Counted from the first letter of the stretch, positions 1 through 9,970 are shown. The stretch is DNA of 64,000 bases from CAWAHD01 sp963781785 (GCA_963781785.1 CAWAHD010000001.1:1612001-1676000), one strand, 5' to 3'. Numbers and translations: made by a program. The notes: a model not told the origin generated them from the letters alone.

Positions 1-562
1 GGTCAGCCTGTTGAACGAGGATACGGCCCAGCATGAGGTCGGCGCGGGCCTCCCAGCCACCCTCCCCGGCCAGTTTGCTGGCTTCCCCGACCGCTTCGCT
101 CAACCGATCCCGGTTGACCAGGGCGTTTACCAGCATCATTCGCGATTCGCTGGCGTGCGGGTCGAGTCGCAGAGATTCCCGCCATGCAGCCATCGCGAGG
201 TCAGGCCTGTTGAGCCGCTCAAGCGCCTGCCCTCTGACGAGGAAGTCTTCGGCTTCGAGCGCGCTCTGAGGAACTCGTTGGCTGACCGCCGCGGCAGGCT
301 CGTTGCGCTCCTGGCGGAACAGCGACCGGGCCAGAAGGCGCAGCGCTCCGGAATCATCGCGCCTTTGTTTGAGTTGCTCGCGCGACCAGCGCTCGGCCGC
401 AGGCCAGTCTCGGCGAGTGTAGGCCGCTATCGCTTTGGGCAGGGGGCTGGCCGGTCGGGACCGGTGGACCCACCTTGCCAGGGAGGCCGCTATCCCTCCG
501 AGAATCAAGGCAGAGGTCGTGAGCAGGATCAACCGGCGGTTTCGCAGAAGGGCGCGCGCCAT
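1..562 (-). CDS. TPR-repeat protein, N-terminal part (runs off window)
   Basis: A 187-codon frame runs leftward from the ATG at 562 to the window edge with no stop, so the C-terminus is missing. The start is supported by GAGGG about 7 bases upstream. The protein begins MARALLRNRRLILLTTSAL: a basic patch, then a hydrophobic stretch to about residue 30. This looks like a signal anchor, placing the rest outside the cytoplasmic membrane. After it come helical pairs spaced like tetratricopeptide repeats, for example WPAAERWSREQL (about 52-63) and LERLNRPDLAMAAWRESL (about 112-129). TPR domains mediate protein-protein contacts, and no catalytic motif is visible. Two STAS genes lie upstream on the same strand. 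The TPR call rests on repeat spacing only; the specific partner is unknown. Confidence 0.7.
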   Translation of the reverse strand, partial: MARALLRNRRLILLTTSALILGGIAASLARWVHRSRPASPLPKAIAAYTRRDWPAAERWSREQLKQRRDDSGALRLLARSLFRQERNEPAAAVSQRVPQSALEAEDFLVRGQALERLNRPDLAMAAWRESLRLDPHASESRMMLVNALVNRDRLSEAVGEASKLAGEGGWEARADLMLGRILVQQAD

Positions 563-641
563 GAGGACCCTCGTAGCGGTTCCGCCGTGACACCAGCACG
601 GAAGCAGTCGAGGCAGCGATCGTGAGCTGCCTGGGGTGGTG

Positions 642-1001
642 CTAGTGGAACGAATCGATCGCGGTCCGCTGATCGCGGTCGATCTTGAACAGACGATCGA
701 GGTTTGATGTTCGGAACACCTGGCTAATGAGCGGCGACATCTCGCACAACCGTAGCTTCCCGTGTGTGCCGTCGATCCTTCGCTGTAGCAGGATCAGCTT
801 GCTGAGAAACGTGCTGGAGATCAGCGTGACGTCCGAGAAATCGACGACCAGCCGGATCGGGCTTCCGTCGTTCGGCAAGGCCACCGCGATCTGGTCGGCG
901 ATTTCGCGGACCGTTCGCTCGTCGAAGAGTTGATGGTCCTGAAACCGGACGACCTTGATCCCGTCCACTTCACTGACCTGAATTCGCGTTGTTACGGCCA
1001 T
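642..1001 (-). CDS. STAS-domain protein, anti-sigma-factor antagonist-like
   Basis: 119 residues, about the size of a single STAS domain (SpoIIAA/RsbV fold). It begins MAVTTRIQVSEVDGIKVVRF and keeps the hallmark 'DFSDVTLISSTFLSKLILL' around residues 54-72. The serine there corresponds to the residue phosphorylated by anti-sigma kinases in the family. Antagonists of this kind bind a partner kinase when unphosphorylated and so release a sigma factor or another effector. No kinase or sigma-factor gene is nearby. A second STAS gene lies 51 bases upstream on the same strand, so the two probably form an operon. The partner and the process controlled cannot be told from the sequence. Confidence 0.85.
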   Translation of the reverse strand: MAVTTRIQVSEVDGIKVVRFQDHQLFDERTVREIADQIAVALPNDGSPIRLVVDFSDVTLISSTFLSKLILLQRRIDGTHGKLRLCEMSPLISQVFRTSNLDRLFKIDRDQRTAIDSFH

Positions 1002-1052
1002 CGTCTAAGCCCCGCAAAAAGTGCAAGCGTTTCGTTGGGGGGGACAGCGTGA

Positions 1053-1538
1053 TCACGTGGCTCCGGGATCGAGATTTCTTCGTTTGAGCGGACCGCCGCC
1101 GGCTCGGCCCAATGTTGGAGGCTTGTCTCCCGGGGCCGGGGGGGCTCCGCCGGGCTTTGGCCCGGCCGCCTGCGCGGCAGGCTGCGTGTTGATCGCGCGC
1201 AGAGCGTCCGACCGATCGACGGCGAACTCGAATAGAGACTCGAGCTTGCTTGCTCGGAACACCTCGGAAACTGTCGGATCGACGTTGCAAAAAACGATCC
1301 GGCCTGCGTCATGTCGTACCAGTCGATGCAATGCAACGAAATTCCCCAGGGCCGCCGACCCCGCAAAGGCGACTCCGCTCAGGTCGACAACCACGTCGGG
1401 GCGGCCGCCGTTCCTGCGATGCGTATCGTAACGGTTGCGCAGCTCTTGAACCGGGGCAGGGTCCAGGCGAAGGCAATCCCAGAATTCCGAAACGAGGATG
1501 CCATCCACATTGCGAATCTCGAGCGACGGCTTGAGCAT
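1053..1538 (-). CDS. STAS-domain protein with proline/glycine-rich tail
   Basis: 161 residues. The first ~115 form a STAS domain related to the neighbouring 642-1001 gene (MLKPSLEIRNVDGILVSEF at the start; VVVDLSGVAFAGSAALGNFV in the core). The serine of 'AGSA' sits at the usual phosphorylation position. The last ~45 residues (after DALRAINTQPAAQAAG) are rich in Pro, Gly and Ala and look disordered, an extension not normal for minimal RsbV-type antagonists. It precedes the shorter STAS gene by 51 bases on the same strand, which suggests a tandem duplication followed by divergence and co-transcription. The role is probably regulation by partner switching; this is inferred from the fold only. 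Confidence 0.82.
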   Translation of the reverse strand: MLKPSLEIRNVDGILVSEFWDCLRLDPAPVQELRNRYDTHRRNGGRPDVVVDLSGVAFAGSAALGNFVALHRLVRHDAGRIVFCNVDPTVSEVFRASKLESLFEFAVDRSDALRAINTQPAAQAAGPKPGGAPPAPGDKPPTLGRAGGGPLKRRNLDPGAT

Positions 1539-1954
1539 CAGTCACCTGCACCATGGGCTTTCAAGGACATTCTCCAGCTCGCCAACCATGCCCCGCCGAA
1601 AATCTGTTCTCAAGGAGGCCGAGTTCACTCACACGAATCACCAAGCCGTCGCTCGGTCTCGATGCGGTTGAGGCGAAGAACCTTTCTGATCGGGGCGCGC
1701 TGACCCAGGACAGGGCAGCCTCTGTATCGTATCAGAGAGTGGCGCGGGCAAGCCAGGCGCTGGATTGGGAATCGAACTCGACGCCGCGGCGAACTGTCGT
1801 CACAATCCATTCAATCGGCTCGACATGGCCGCGGCACAGGAAAGCGGGTTGAAAGCGAAGCGGGGACTGGCCGATTCTTAGAGGAATGATCGTCACGAGC
1901 GGAGTGACCGCACTGCGGATCCTGTTCCGGTTAGGAATGGAAGGAGTCGCCCCG

Positions 1955-2963
1955 ATGCGCCGGTTCCTGATGTTCTGTGTCGTTGCGGCATGCTCTGGGG
2001 TTTCCGACGGAATTCTGCGCGAGTGATTCCGACTGGACGACGACCGTGTTCCCCGAGCGTGCTCACGATTTCGGGACCGTGGCCCGCGGGTCGCTCGTCC
2101 GCCACACTTTCCCGGTGATCAACCGGACCGCCTCGGAAATCCGGATTGCGACCTGGCAGCCCAAGTGCGGCTGCACAGACGTTCGAGTGGGTGCCCGCGT
2201 GATTCCCCCGGGCACGCAGACCACCGTCGAGGCCACGATCGATACCACCCGGTTTCAGGGCTACAAAGCATCGGGGCTCATCCTTGTGCTCGACCATCCC
2301 ACGTTCGCCCAGATCGACCTCAACCTGACCTGCTTCATTCGCGGCGATATCACCCTGGAGCCCGGCCAGATCGATTTCGGTGCGATCCGGCCCACGGGCA
2401 AGCTTCCCTCGGCCGTTTTGACCCTCACCTATACCGGCGGTAAGCCCAACTGGGAAATTGCCGACATGAAAACGCAGACGGCCCAGGTGAAGGCCGAGGC
2501 CAAGGAGATCACGCGGACGCTGGGACGAATCCAGTGGCAGATCACTGCGACCTTGCAGCCGGGCCTGAAGCACGGCCATTTCCGGGATCAGATCACCGTG
2601 ATCACCAATGATTCGCCGCGCCAGACGATTCCGATCTCGGTGGTCGCCAATATTCAGGGGGCCGTGGCGGCGACTCCCTCGATCATTAACTTCGGTCAGG
2701 TCCGCCCTGGACAGGCCATCAGCAAGGTGGTGCACGTTCGTTCCGGCTCGCCGTTCAAGATCACGCAGATCGAGGCCAGCAAGACTGACCTCAAAGCCGT
2801 GGAACAAGGTGCCGGCGGCGGCTCGGACCATACTGTCAGCGTGACGCTCCAGGCTCCTGTGACAATCGGTCCGTTCCACGCGGTCCTCAAGATCATGAGC
2901 GACCTCAAAGACGAGGCTCCCGTCCAGATCAAGACGTTTGCCACAATTGCGCCGCCTGGGTAG
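1955..2963 (+). CDS. DUF1573-domain exported protein, one-base frameshift after the signal peptide
   Basis: The body of the gene (frame ending at 2963) reads HDFGTVARGSLVRHTFPVIN and CGCTDVRVGARVIPPGTQTT, typical of DUF1573, an Ig-like/ASH-type fold common in planctomycetes and Bacteroidetes. Further beta-rich copies follow to about residue 325. The best start is the ATG at 1955, preceded by AAGGAG. It encodes MRRFLMFCVVAACSG, a good Sec signal peptide, but in another frame that stops after 23 codons. Removing one G from the GGGG at 1997-2000 joins the signal to the body (SG-FPTEFCASDSDW). As written, the only in-frame start is a GTG at 1977, which would leave the protein without a signal peptide. 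I think it is one exported protein with a one-base insertion, natural or an error. Function unknown. Confidence 0.78.
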
Positions 2964-3715
2964 GGGTTCGTCGTGTCAACGGGTCGCCTCGTCAGGCTCA
3001 GGCTTGTGCCGGCTTTCGCTCCCGCGAAAGCACGTCCTTCCGCGGCGCGGCAAGTTTCATGAAGGATGAATCAGATCGCTGGTGCGTCGGGCCAGTAGGA
3101 ATTCCGCGCTCTGCGCTCCGTGTTGCCGCTTCATCCTTCCGCCTTCCGAAGCGTGTGTCTACCTCCCTTTTGCAATTTGCTTCGTCACCTTCGTCATATC
3201 GTCATCATGCGGTGGCAGAATCCGCAAAATGCTCAAAAGCGGCGCTCCGCCCGCTGCGCAAACCCAAGTTTTGGGCCGGAAGATCCGCACGACCGGCACG
3301 CGCGAAACACCGGTGATGACGAAGGCAGATCGTCACGGCCGAGGCACTTCGTCATCACGAGGCGTAGGCTCTGGATAGGCCGGACCTCGTGCGCCTGCGC
3401 AGCTCGCTCGACCGCCAGAATCGTGAGAATCGTACGCGCCGCTGGCGCGTCGCGCCGGCATGGGTTCCGCCTTCCATTTGGCCCCTTGTCAAGATAGCGC
3501 TCATCCTCCATCCTTTCCTCGCGACTACTGACCTCTTGATCAGGTCGCAACACTATGCTAGACATGAAAAGGGTGGTGGACCGAACCGGACCATGATCGG
3601 TCAGCACGGTTGTGAACTGGCACCGCGTTCGGTTGAGCGTGCGCACTTGATTCAGACCGCCCACGATTCATCCCCGTCGCTGGCGACGGCACTCGACCTT
3701 TGACTTTCGCCATCG
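2964..3715. other. intergenic region, no supported gene
   Basis: About 750 bases between the DUF1573 gene and the helicase remnant. A single GGATGAA-type unit (tgaaggatgaa near 3059-3070) matches the heptamer repeated in tandem at 17131. The rest has short overlapping frames without family resemblance, consistent with degraded DNA at the island boundary. Confidence 0.5.
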
Positions 3716-4012
3716 GTGGCTCAAAGCATGACCCGCCTTGAAGAGATCGCCCGAGGCCGCGAGGTCAAGTACGCCAAGCGCTACCGCCCGGGGCAGCTAC
3801 TCGGTACGCTGACGCGGCATTTCATGCTCTTGACCGCGACGCCGCACAACGGCAAGGAGGCGGATTTTCAACTCTTCATGGCGCTCCTCGACGGCGACCG
3901 AGCCGATCTCCGCTACGTCCGAAAGCCGTTCACCCGCGAGCCGGATTTCGGTGCCACGAGCGTGAACGACGAGTTGGCGGCTCTGCTGGCCGTTTCCCAG
4001 GAGCCGGCATGA
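3716..4012 (+). pseudogene. SNF2/DEAH-type helicase remnant
   Basis: 98 codons that keep a recognisable internal slice of a large defence-associated helicase: EVKYAKRYRPGQLLGTLTRH followed by FMLLTATPHNGKEADFQLFM. 'TATPHNG' is motif III of the SF2 fold as found in DISARM DrmD-like and methylase-associated helicases, which are normally around 1000 residues. The Walker A and DEAH boxes that should lie upstream are absent, as is the whole C-terminal RecA lobe. After LLDGDR the sequence becomes KPFTREPDFGATSVNDEL, which looks like a different region, so this may be an internal-deletion joint. It overlaps the next gene by 4 bases (ATGA). It cannot be a working helicase, but it shows that a helicase once accompanied the methylase and ATPase downstream. 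Confidence 0.7.
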
Positions 4013-4936
4013 GCAAGATACCCCAAAAAGGGAAGCCCCGAGGAGTGTCGAGGCGAGCCGGCATTGCTCTGCCGTCTGAGGCCGACTTCGACGAGGTCCT
4101 ACGGCTGATCGATGACGCCCGAATGCACGCTCTTGGCGCGGTCAACACGATGTTGATCCAACTGCACTGGTGCTTGGCGAGTACATCAGCCGGCGGATCA
4201 CCGCCGACGGGTGGGGACAAGGCACCGTGAAAGCCTTGGCCGAGCACATCGGGACGCGCCGCCCGAATGCCACAGGCTTTTCCGCGCGGAATCTCTGGCG
4301 AATGATGCAGTTCTATGAGAACTACCACAATCAGCCAAAACTGTCACCGCTGGTGACAGAATTGTCTTGGACCCACAACCTCATCATCATGAGCCGCTGC
4401 AAGCGAGACGAAGAGCGCGAGTTCTACCTATGTCTCGCCACGCGCGAGAAGTGGAGCAAGCGCGAACTGGAACGCCAACTGGCGGGGGCGTTGTTCGAGC
4501 GCGTGGTCCTGTCGCCGGCAAAACTGTCACCACCGCTGACAGAATTGCATCCCGATGCTGCTTCGGTCTTTAGAGATACTTATCTCGTCGAGTTTCTTGA
4601 CCTTCCGCCCAGGCACTCAGAGGCGGACTTGCAGTGCGCCCTGGTCGAACAGCTCAAGCAGTTCCTGCTCGAGCTCGGCCGCGACTTCTGCTTCGTTGGC
4701 AGCCAGTACCCAATCCAGGTCGGCGGCCGGGATTTTGCCCTCGACCTGCTTTTCTTCAACCGGGCACTCAATGCACTGATCGCTTTTGAGCTGAAAGTCG
4801 TCGAGTTCGAGCCCGAGCATCTTGGTAAGATGCAGTTCTACCTCGAAGCTCTCGACCGGGACTTCAAGAAGCAGCACGAGCGGGCCTCGATCACTGTCTC
4901 GCCATGGAGGTCGAAGATAGCGTCAAGGGCGCGTAA
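4009..4936 (+). pseudogene. DUF1016 (YhcG-type) PD-(D/E)XK nuclease, frameshifted
   Basis: Two frames together give a DUF1016 protein. The first (4009 on) carries the N-terminal helix DARMHALGAVNTMLIQLHW. The second picks up at about 4173 with LGEYISRRITADGWGQGTVK and holds the rest. The nuclease core is visible: FALDLLFF (Asp) and IAFELKVVEF (Glu-x-Lys), then the family's LGKMQFYLEALDRDFKKQHE. A one-base loss near 4172 separates the halves. A second shift near 4895 would return to a frame reading CLAMEVEDSVKGA then TAA at 4934-4936, matching the usual C-terminal block only weakly, so the tail is also damaged. DUF1016 proteins are predicted restriction-type nucleases and common in defence islands. 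The call to DUF1016 is firm; whether the gene works is doubtful. Confidence 0.8.
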
Positions 4937-5130
4937 GCTGTTACGATTACGACGGATGAAAACCCCGCGGCTCTCAAAGGGCCGATTGGATTCATTCCTC
5001 GACCTGCAATCGTCCATGGCCGTCCGGTCGATCCGAGATCGGCGCGGCAATGCGTTCAGCGCGCGCCAGACCTCGGTTTCTGCGGTGCGAACTGGTCACT
5101 CCGCTTTCTCACGGGACAGTTGGGCATGCC

Positions 5131-6885
5131 ATGCTAACGAAGTTGACGATCCGAAATTTCAAGCGCTTCGACGAAGTGGAGATCGAGCTCGGCAACCCCG
5201 TTGTGTTCATCGGGCCGAACGACTCGGGCAAAACGACGGCACTGCAGGCGATTGCGCTCTGGGATATCGGATTGCGACGATGGAATGAGAAGCGGGCTAA
5301 AACGTCGAGCGGAGAAAAAAAGAAGGGGGTAACTCTCAACCGCCGGGATTTGATCGCTGTACCAATCCCCGATGCAAATCTGTTGTGGCGCAATCTTCAT
5401 GTTCGCGATGTCCGCCGAACGAATGGCGCGCTGGAAACGAAGAACATTCGCTTCGAGATCACGATTGAGGGCGTTACGGCCGATCAGGCTTGGACATGTG
5501 GATTGGAGTTCGATTACGCGAACGATGAATCGCTCTATTGTCGTCCTCTTCGCCTCTCCGAGGAAAAAACGGCGGAGCGGATGCCTGTTCCAGCGCAGGC
5601 CAGTCAAGTTCGTGTCGCGTTTCTGCCACCGATGTCGGGTCTGGCGTCTAATGAGACGCGGCTCGACCAAGGGGCAATCAACGTTCGCCTTGGGGAAGGT
5701 AGAACCGCCGAGGTTCTTCGAAATCTTTGCCACCAAATCAAATCGAAAACAGAGCACCCATCTGGCTGGGCCCAACTGTGTAAGAGAATCGAGCACCTCT
5801 TCGGGGTATCGCTAGATGATCCGATCTACATCGCGGAACGCGGCGAGATCGCAATGACGTTCAAGACCCGGGAAGGCGTAAGCCTTGATCTGTCGGCGTC
5901 GGGAAGGGGGCTCCAGCAGACGGTTCTGCTCCTCGCCCACCTGGCACTGAATCCGCGATCCGTTCTTCTGCTTGACGAACCTGACGCCCATCTCGAGATA
6001 CTGCGGCAACGCCAGATCTACGATCTCCTCACCGAGGCCGTGCGCGAACAATCCTGCCAGCTCGTCATCGCCAGTCATTCCGAAATCATTCTGAACGAGG
6101 CCGCCGATCGAGATGTGGTGGTCGCGTTTGTAGGGAAACCGCACCGGATCGACGATCGTGGAGGCCGACAGGTCTTGAAGTCACTTAAGGAGATCGGGTT
6201 CGAACAATACTATCAGGCCGAACAGAAGGGCTGGGTGCTCTATCTCGAGGGTTCCACTGACCTCGCGATCCTGAGGGCGTTCGCGGAGGTGCTCGGTCAT
6301 CCCGCGAAAAGCGTGCTCGAGGGACCTTTCGTCCACTACGTTGAGAATCAACCCACAAGGGCACGTGCTCATTTTTATGGTCTGCGCGAAGCGAAGCCGG
6401 ATCTGGTGGGGTTTACGCTCTGCGACCGTCTCGAGTCGCAGTTGCAACCCACCGCAGAGCTCGGCGAGTACATGTGGCAACGTCGCGAGATTGAGAACTA
6501 CCTGTGTCAGCCCGAGACACTTCTCGCCTTCGCAACGGCGCAGGAAGCGGATGCTCTCGCCGGGCCGTTGTTCGCTGGACCTGAATCGCGATTTAGAAGC
6601 GATTGGATGCAGGAGAGCATCCAAGACAATATACCACCCGCGGCGCTGCGCGATTCTGAGCACTCCTGGTGGAAAGACACGAAGGCAAGCGACGATTTCC
6701 TCGACCTGGTCTTCCGGGCGTACTGCGGCAGGCTAGGTCTTCCCGTTTCACTGATGAAGAAGTCGGATTATCACATCCCCGCAAGGTTTGTGCCGAAGGA
6801 ACTGATTTCGCCCGAGGTTGTCCACGTCCTCGATGCCATCTTGGCTCAGAGCGTGAAAGCTAAGCCACGGGGAGAGGACCTCTGA
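5131..6885 (+). CDS. OLD-like AAA ATPase with C-terminal TOPRIM-type region
   Basis: Intact 584-residue frame. The ATG at 5131 is preferred over upstream in-frame codons because MLTKLTIRNFKRFDEVEIEL is the canonical N-terminus of SMC/OLD ATPases. Walker A is GPNDSGKT (28-35). The signature is near SASGRGLQQT, and Walker B is VLLLDEPDAH (about 275-284) followed by IASHSEII. From about residue 368 the sequence LYLEGSTDLAILRAF resembles the TOPRIM glutamate motif of OLD nucleases, and RREIENYL is typical of this class. Such proteins cleave nucleic acid under ATP control and act against phage, as in P2 Old or Gabija GajA relatives. It ends one base before the GTG of the methylase gene, so both are probably one transcript. 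It is the only undamaged large gene of the island. Whether it belongs to the methylase-ATPase system or is a separate insertion is open. Confidence 0.82.
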   Translation: MLTKLTIRNFKRFDEVEIELGNPVVFIGPNDSGKTTALQAIALWDIGLRRWNEKRAKTSSGEKKKGVTLNRRDLIAVPIPDANLLWRNLHVRDVRRTNGALETKNIRFEITIEGVTADQAWTCGLEFDYANDESLYCRPLRLSEEKTAERMPVPAQASQVRVAFLPPMSGLASNETRLDQGAINVRLGEGRTAEVLRNLCHQIKSKTEHPSGWAQLCKRIEHLFGVSLDDPIYIAERGEIAMTFKTREGVSLDLSASGRGLQQTVLLLAHLALNPRSVLLLDEPDAHLEILRQRQIYDLLTEAVREQSCQLVIASHSEIILNEAADRDVVVAFVGKPHRIDDRGGRQVLKSLKEIGFEQYYQAEQKGWVLYLEGSTDLAILRAFAEVLGHPAKSVLEGPFVHYVENQPTRARAHFYGLREAKPDLVGFTLCDRLESQLQPTAELGEYMWQRREIENYLCQPETLLAFATAQEADALAGPLFAGPESRFRSDWMQESIQDNIPPAALRDSEHSWWKDTKASDDFLDLVFRAYCGRLGLPVSLMKKSDYHIPARFVPKELISPEVVHVLDAILAQSVKAKPRGEDL

Positions 6886-6886
6886 C

Positions 6887-9800
6887 GTGGCGGCTTACCG
6901 CAAAAAACTCATCGAAGTCGCCCTGCCGCTCAAGGCCATCAACGAAGCCTCGGCGCGGGAGAAATCGATCCGCCACGGGCATCCCAGCACGCTGCATCTC
7001 TGGTGGGCGCGGCGCCCGCTGGCGGCCTGCCGCGCGGTGCTGTTCTCGTCGCTGGTAGACGACCCGGAGAGCGACCCCGAGGCCACCAAGCTCTCAGGCG
7101 AGACCCGCGAGCACTGGATCGGTGAGGAGCGGCAGCGGCTCCATCGCCTGATCGAGCAACTGGTGCCCTGGGAGAACTCGAACAACCGCACCGTCATCCG
7201 CGCCGCGCGCCGAAATTGCGCGCTGCGTCGCATCGCTCAAGGTCGAGCGCGGCGAACTCAAGAAAGCCACGAAACTGACGGGTGGCGAGACCGTGGGAAG
7301 TCTGCTCACCAAGGGGCGTACACGCATCGATCTCGAAGGCGTTATCGACGCCGATCACTTGCCCGATCCCGAGGCCGTGGATGCCTTCCTGGCCGAGCAT
7401 GCGCCGCCGGTGCTCGATCCATTTTGCGGCGGCGGGTCGATTCCGCTCGAAGCCCAGCGCCTGGGATTGCGAGCTTACGCCAGCGACCTGAACCCGGTGG
7501 CCGTTCTTATCACAAAAGCGCTCATCGAGATCCCGCCCAAGTTCGCCGGTCGTCCGCCGGTGAACTCTGAATGGCAGAAGAAGTCGCCGCAAGAGAAGGC
7601 GATCACTCAGTGGCGCGGAGCCCAGGGGCTCGCCGAGGACATCCGGTATTACGGCAAGTGGATGCGCGACGAGGCCGAGAAGCGGATCGGCCATCTCTAT
7701 CCCAAGGTGAAAATCACCGCTGAGATGGCGAAGGATCGTCCGGAGCTGAAGGAATACGCTGGCCAAGAACTGACCGTCATCGCGTGGCTCTGGGCGCGGA
7801 CGGTGGCGAGCCCCAACCCTGCTTGCGGCGGCGTCGAGGTCCCGCTGGTCCGCTCGTTTTGGCTTGCTACAAAAAAGGGGAAGGAAGCCTTCGTTCAGCC
7901 AGTCGTACACCGCTCGACCAATTCCTACCGGTTCGAGATCCGCGCCGGCGAGCCCGCTGACGGGTTCGACCCGTCGATCGGAATCGTGACTCGAAATGGC
8001 GGAATGTGCATCCTGACGGACAGTCCGATAACTCTCGATTACATTCGGGCAGAGGGCAGGGCAGGGCAGGGCGGCTTGGGGCGAAGTTGCTCGCGATCGT
8101 GGCCGAAGGGCGAAACAGCCGGGTTTTCCTTCCACCTCTGACAAACCACGAGGAGATAGCGCGAAACGCTCAACCTCCGGATGACTCGCCCGACACGGAA
8201 CTCCCGACCGAGGCTCTCGGCTTTCGAGTCCAGAACTACGGCATGACCAAACATCGACATTTATTCACTAAGCGCCAACTGGTAGCCATGTGCACGTTCT
8301 GCGATCTGGTAAAGGAAGCCCGCGCGAGAATGCTCAGCGCGCCAGAGGGGAACAAGGAGTACGCGGACGCTGTGGCGACATATCTGGCTCTTGGGGTTGG
8401 TCGTTGCGCTGACTTCTGGAACACGCTCGCTACCTGGAGCTGGCAACCGAAAAACGAGTTAGTGGGACACGCGTTTGGTCGCCAAGCCCTGCCGATTACT
8501 TGGGATTTCGGCGAAATTAACCCGTTCAGCCAGAGCGGTGGGAACTTCCTCGGTAACCTGGGGTTTACTATCAAGTCTCTCGAACACGTTCCCGCCAGCG
8601 GAGGGGGAACTGTTTCTCAAATTGATGCGACGGCCGTCCAGAGCACGGGGGCCTCAATCTCTACAGATCCACCTTACTACGATAACGTTCCGTACGCGGA
8701 TCTGTCGGATTTCTTCTATGTTTGGTTGCGGCGCTGCCTGTCGCCATCTTATCCTCAATTGTTCGCGACCGTCCTTGTTCCGAAGGCGCAGGAATTAGTG
8801 GCCGAACCCTTTCGCCACGGGGGAAAAGAAGAAGCGCGCTCATTCTTTGAGCGCGGTATGCGCACTGTCTTCGATCGCTTGCGCGTCGCAACCACGCCAT
8901 CGTTTCCCGCGACCATTTATTATGCTTTCAAACAGTCCGAGGACGAAGGGGAAACCGACGCCCGCAAGGAAGACACGGAACGCACCAACCGAGCGTCTAC
9001 GGGCTGGGAGACATTCTTGCAAGGGTTAGTTGACTCGGGCTGGGAGATCGTTGGGACTTGGCCGGTTAGGACTGAACGGTCGGGGCGTCTACGCGATAAC
9101 GCAAGCAACGCGCTTGCCTCGTCCATCGTGCTCGTCTGTCGCTCGCGTGCACTGGGCGCGCGGCTCGCCACGCGGAAGGAACTAATCGACGGCTTGCGGC
9201 ACGACCTGCCAGCAGCCCTGAGGGACCTCCAGCGTGGCAATATCGCCCCGGTGGATCTGGCGCAGGCAGCAATCGGGCCGGGCATGGCCGTCTTCACGCG
9301 CCATGCAAAGGTGCTCGAGTCGGACGGCTCGTCCATGACCGTGCGCTCGGCGCTCGGGATTATCAACCAGGTCCTCGATGAGGTGCTCGCAGAGCAGGAA
9401 GGCGACTTCGACACCGACACGCGCTGGGCCCTGGCGTGGTTCGAGCAATTTGGAACAGGCGAGGGACCTTTCGGCGTCGCCGAGACGCTCAGCAAGGCCA
9501 AGAATACGGCCGTCGGGGGTCTCGTTGAAGCGGGTGTCGTCAAAGCCCGTGCGGGCAAGGTCCAGCTCATCAGCCGCGCCGAACTTCCCAAGACTTGAGA
9601 CCCGACGACCGACAAGCGGCTCACAGTGTGGGAAACGACCCAGCACCTCATCCGCACTCTGGACCAGGACGGGGAGTCAGGTGCCGCGGCGCTGCTCAAC
9701 AAGCTCGGAGGCATCGGTGAAACGGCGCACGAGTTAGCCTATCGCCTCTACGCGATTTGCGAGCGCAAAAAGTGGGCCGAGGAAGCGCTGGCCTACAACG

Positions 9801-9889
9801 GGCTGGTTATCGCCTGGCCTGAACTCACGAAACTGGCCGTGTCGGAGCGGACTAGAGTTGAGGCGCCGACACAGCAGGAGATGTTTTAA
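6887..9889 (+). pseudogene. DUF1156 DNA methylase, two frameshifts and one in-frame TGA
   Basis: The reconstructed length is ~1000 residues, normal for the family. GTG 6887 is the start, with GGAGAGG upstream and a one-base gap after the ATPase. The N-terminus KLIEVALPLKAINEASAREK and HLWWARRPLAACRA is DUF1156. Motif I is DPFCGGGS (near 7420) and motif IV is DPPYYDNVPYADLSDFFY (near 8668), the catalytic pair of an amino-methyltransferase. Damage: (1) frame change in a GC run at about 7199-7212, repaired by adding one GC; (2) frame change in (GGGCA)3 at 8054-8072, repaired by removing one 5-base unit; (3) TGA at 9596-9598 in ...ELPKT-TGA-DPTTDKRLTVWE..., where homologues have Trp, so TGG to TGA. 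The frame continues to a normal C-terminus ending 9889. The enzyme would modify DNA to mark self. Confidence 0.85.
8054..8072 (+). repeat. pentanucleotide repeat (GGGCA)3 GGGC inside the methylase frame
   Basis: Three GGGCA units plus GGGC occur in tandem within coding sequence. The frame upstream (DYIRAEGRAG) and downstream (RLGAKLLAIVAEGRN) agree only if one 5-base unit is removed. The present length therefore puts the gene out of frame. Slipped-strand gain of one unit is the simplest explanation. Confidence 0.75.
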
Positions 9890-9970
9890 GCGAGCTTTGA
9901 CATCACGCTTCGCCCCAGCCCGTTCATCTGTGGCCGTTGGCACTTCAGACAAGGACGGAAGTAGAGTAGA

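Noticed and set aside
4937..5130. Small gene between DUF1016 and the OLD-like ATPase
   Set aside because: One frame is open (DENPAALKGPIGFIPRPAIV) but lacks a start, SD and family resemblance.
9596..9598. Selenocysteine at TGA in the methylase
   Set aside because: Homologues have Trp, not Cys, at this place, and no SECIS-like hairpin was noticed after it; a nonsense change is simpler.
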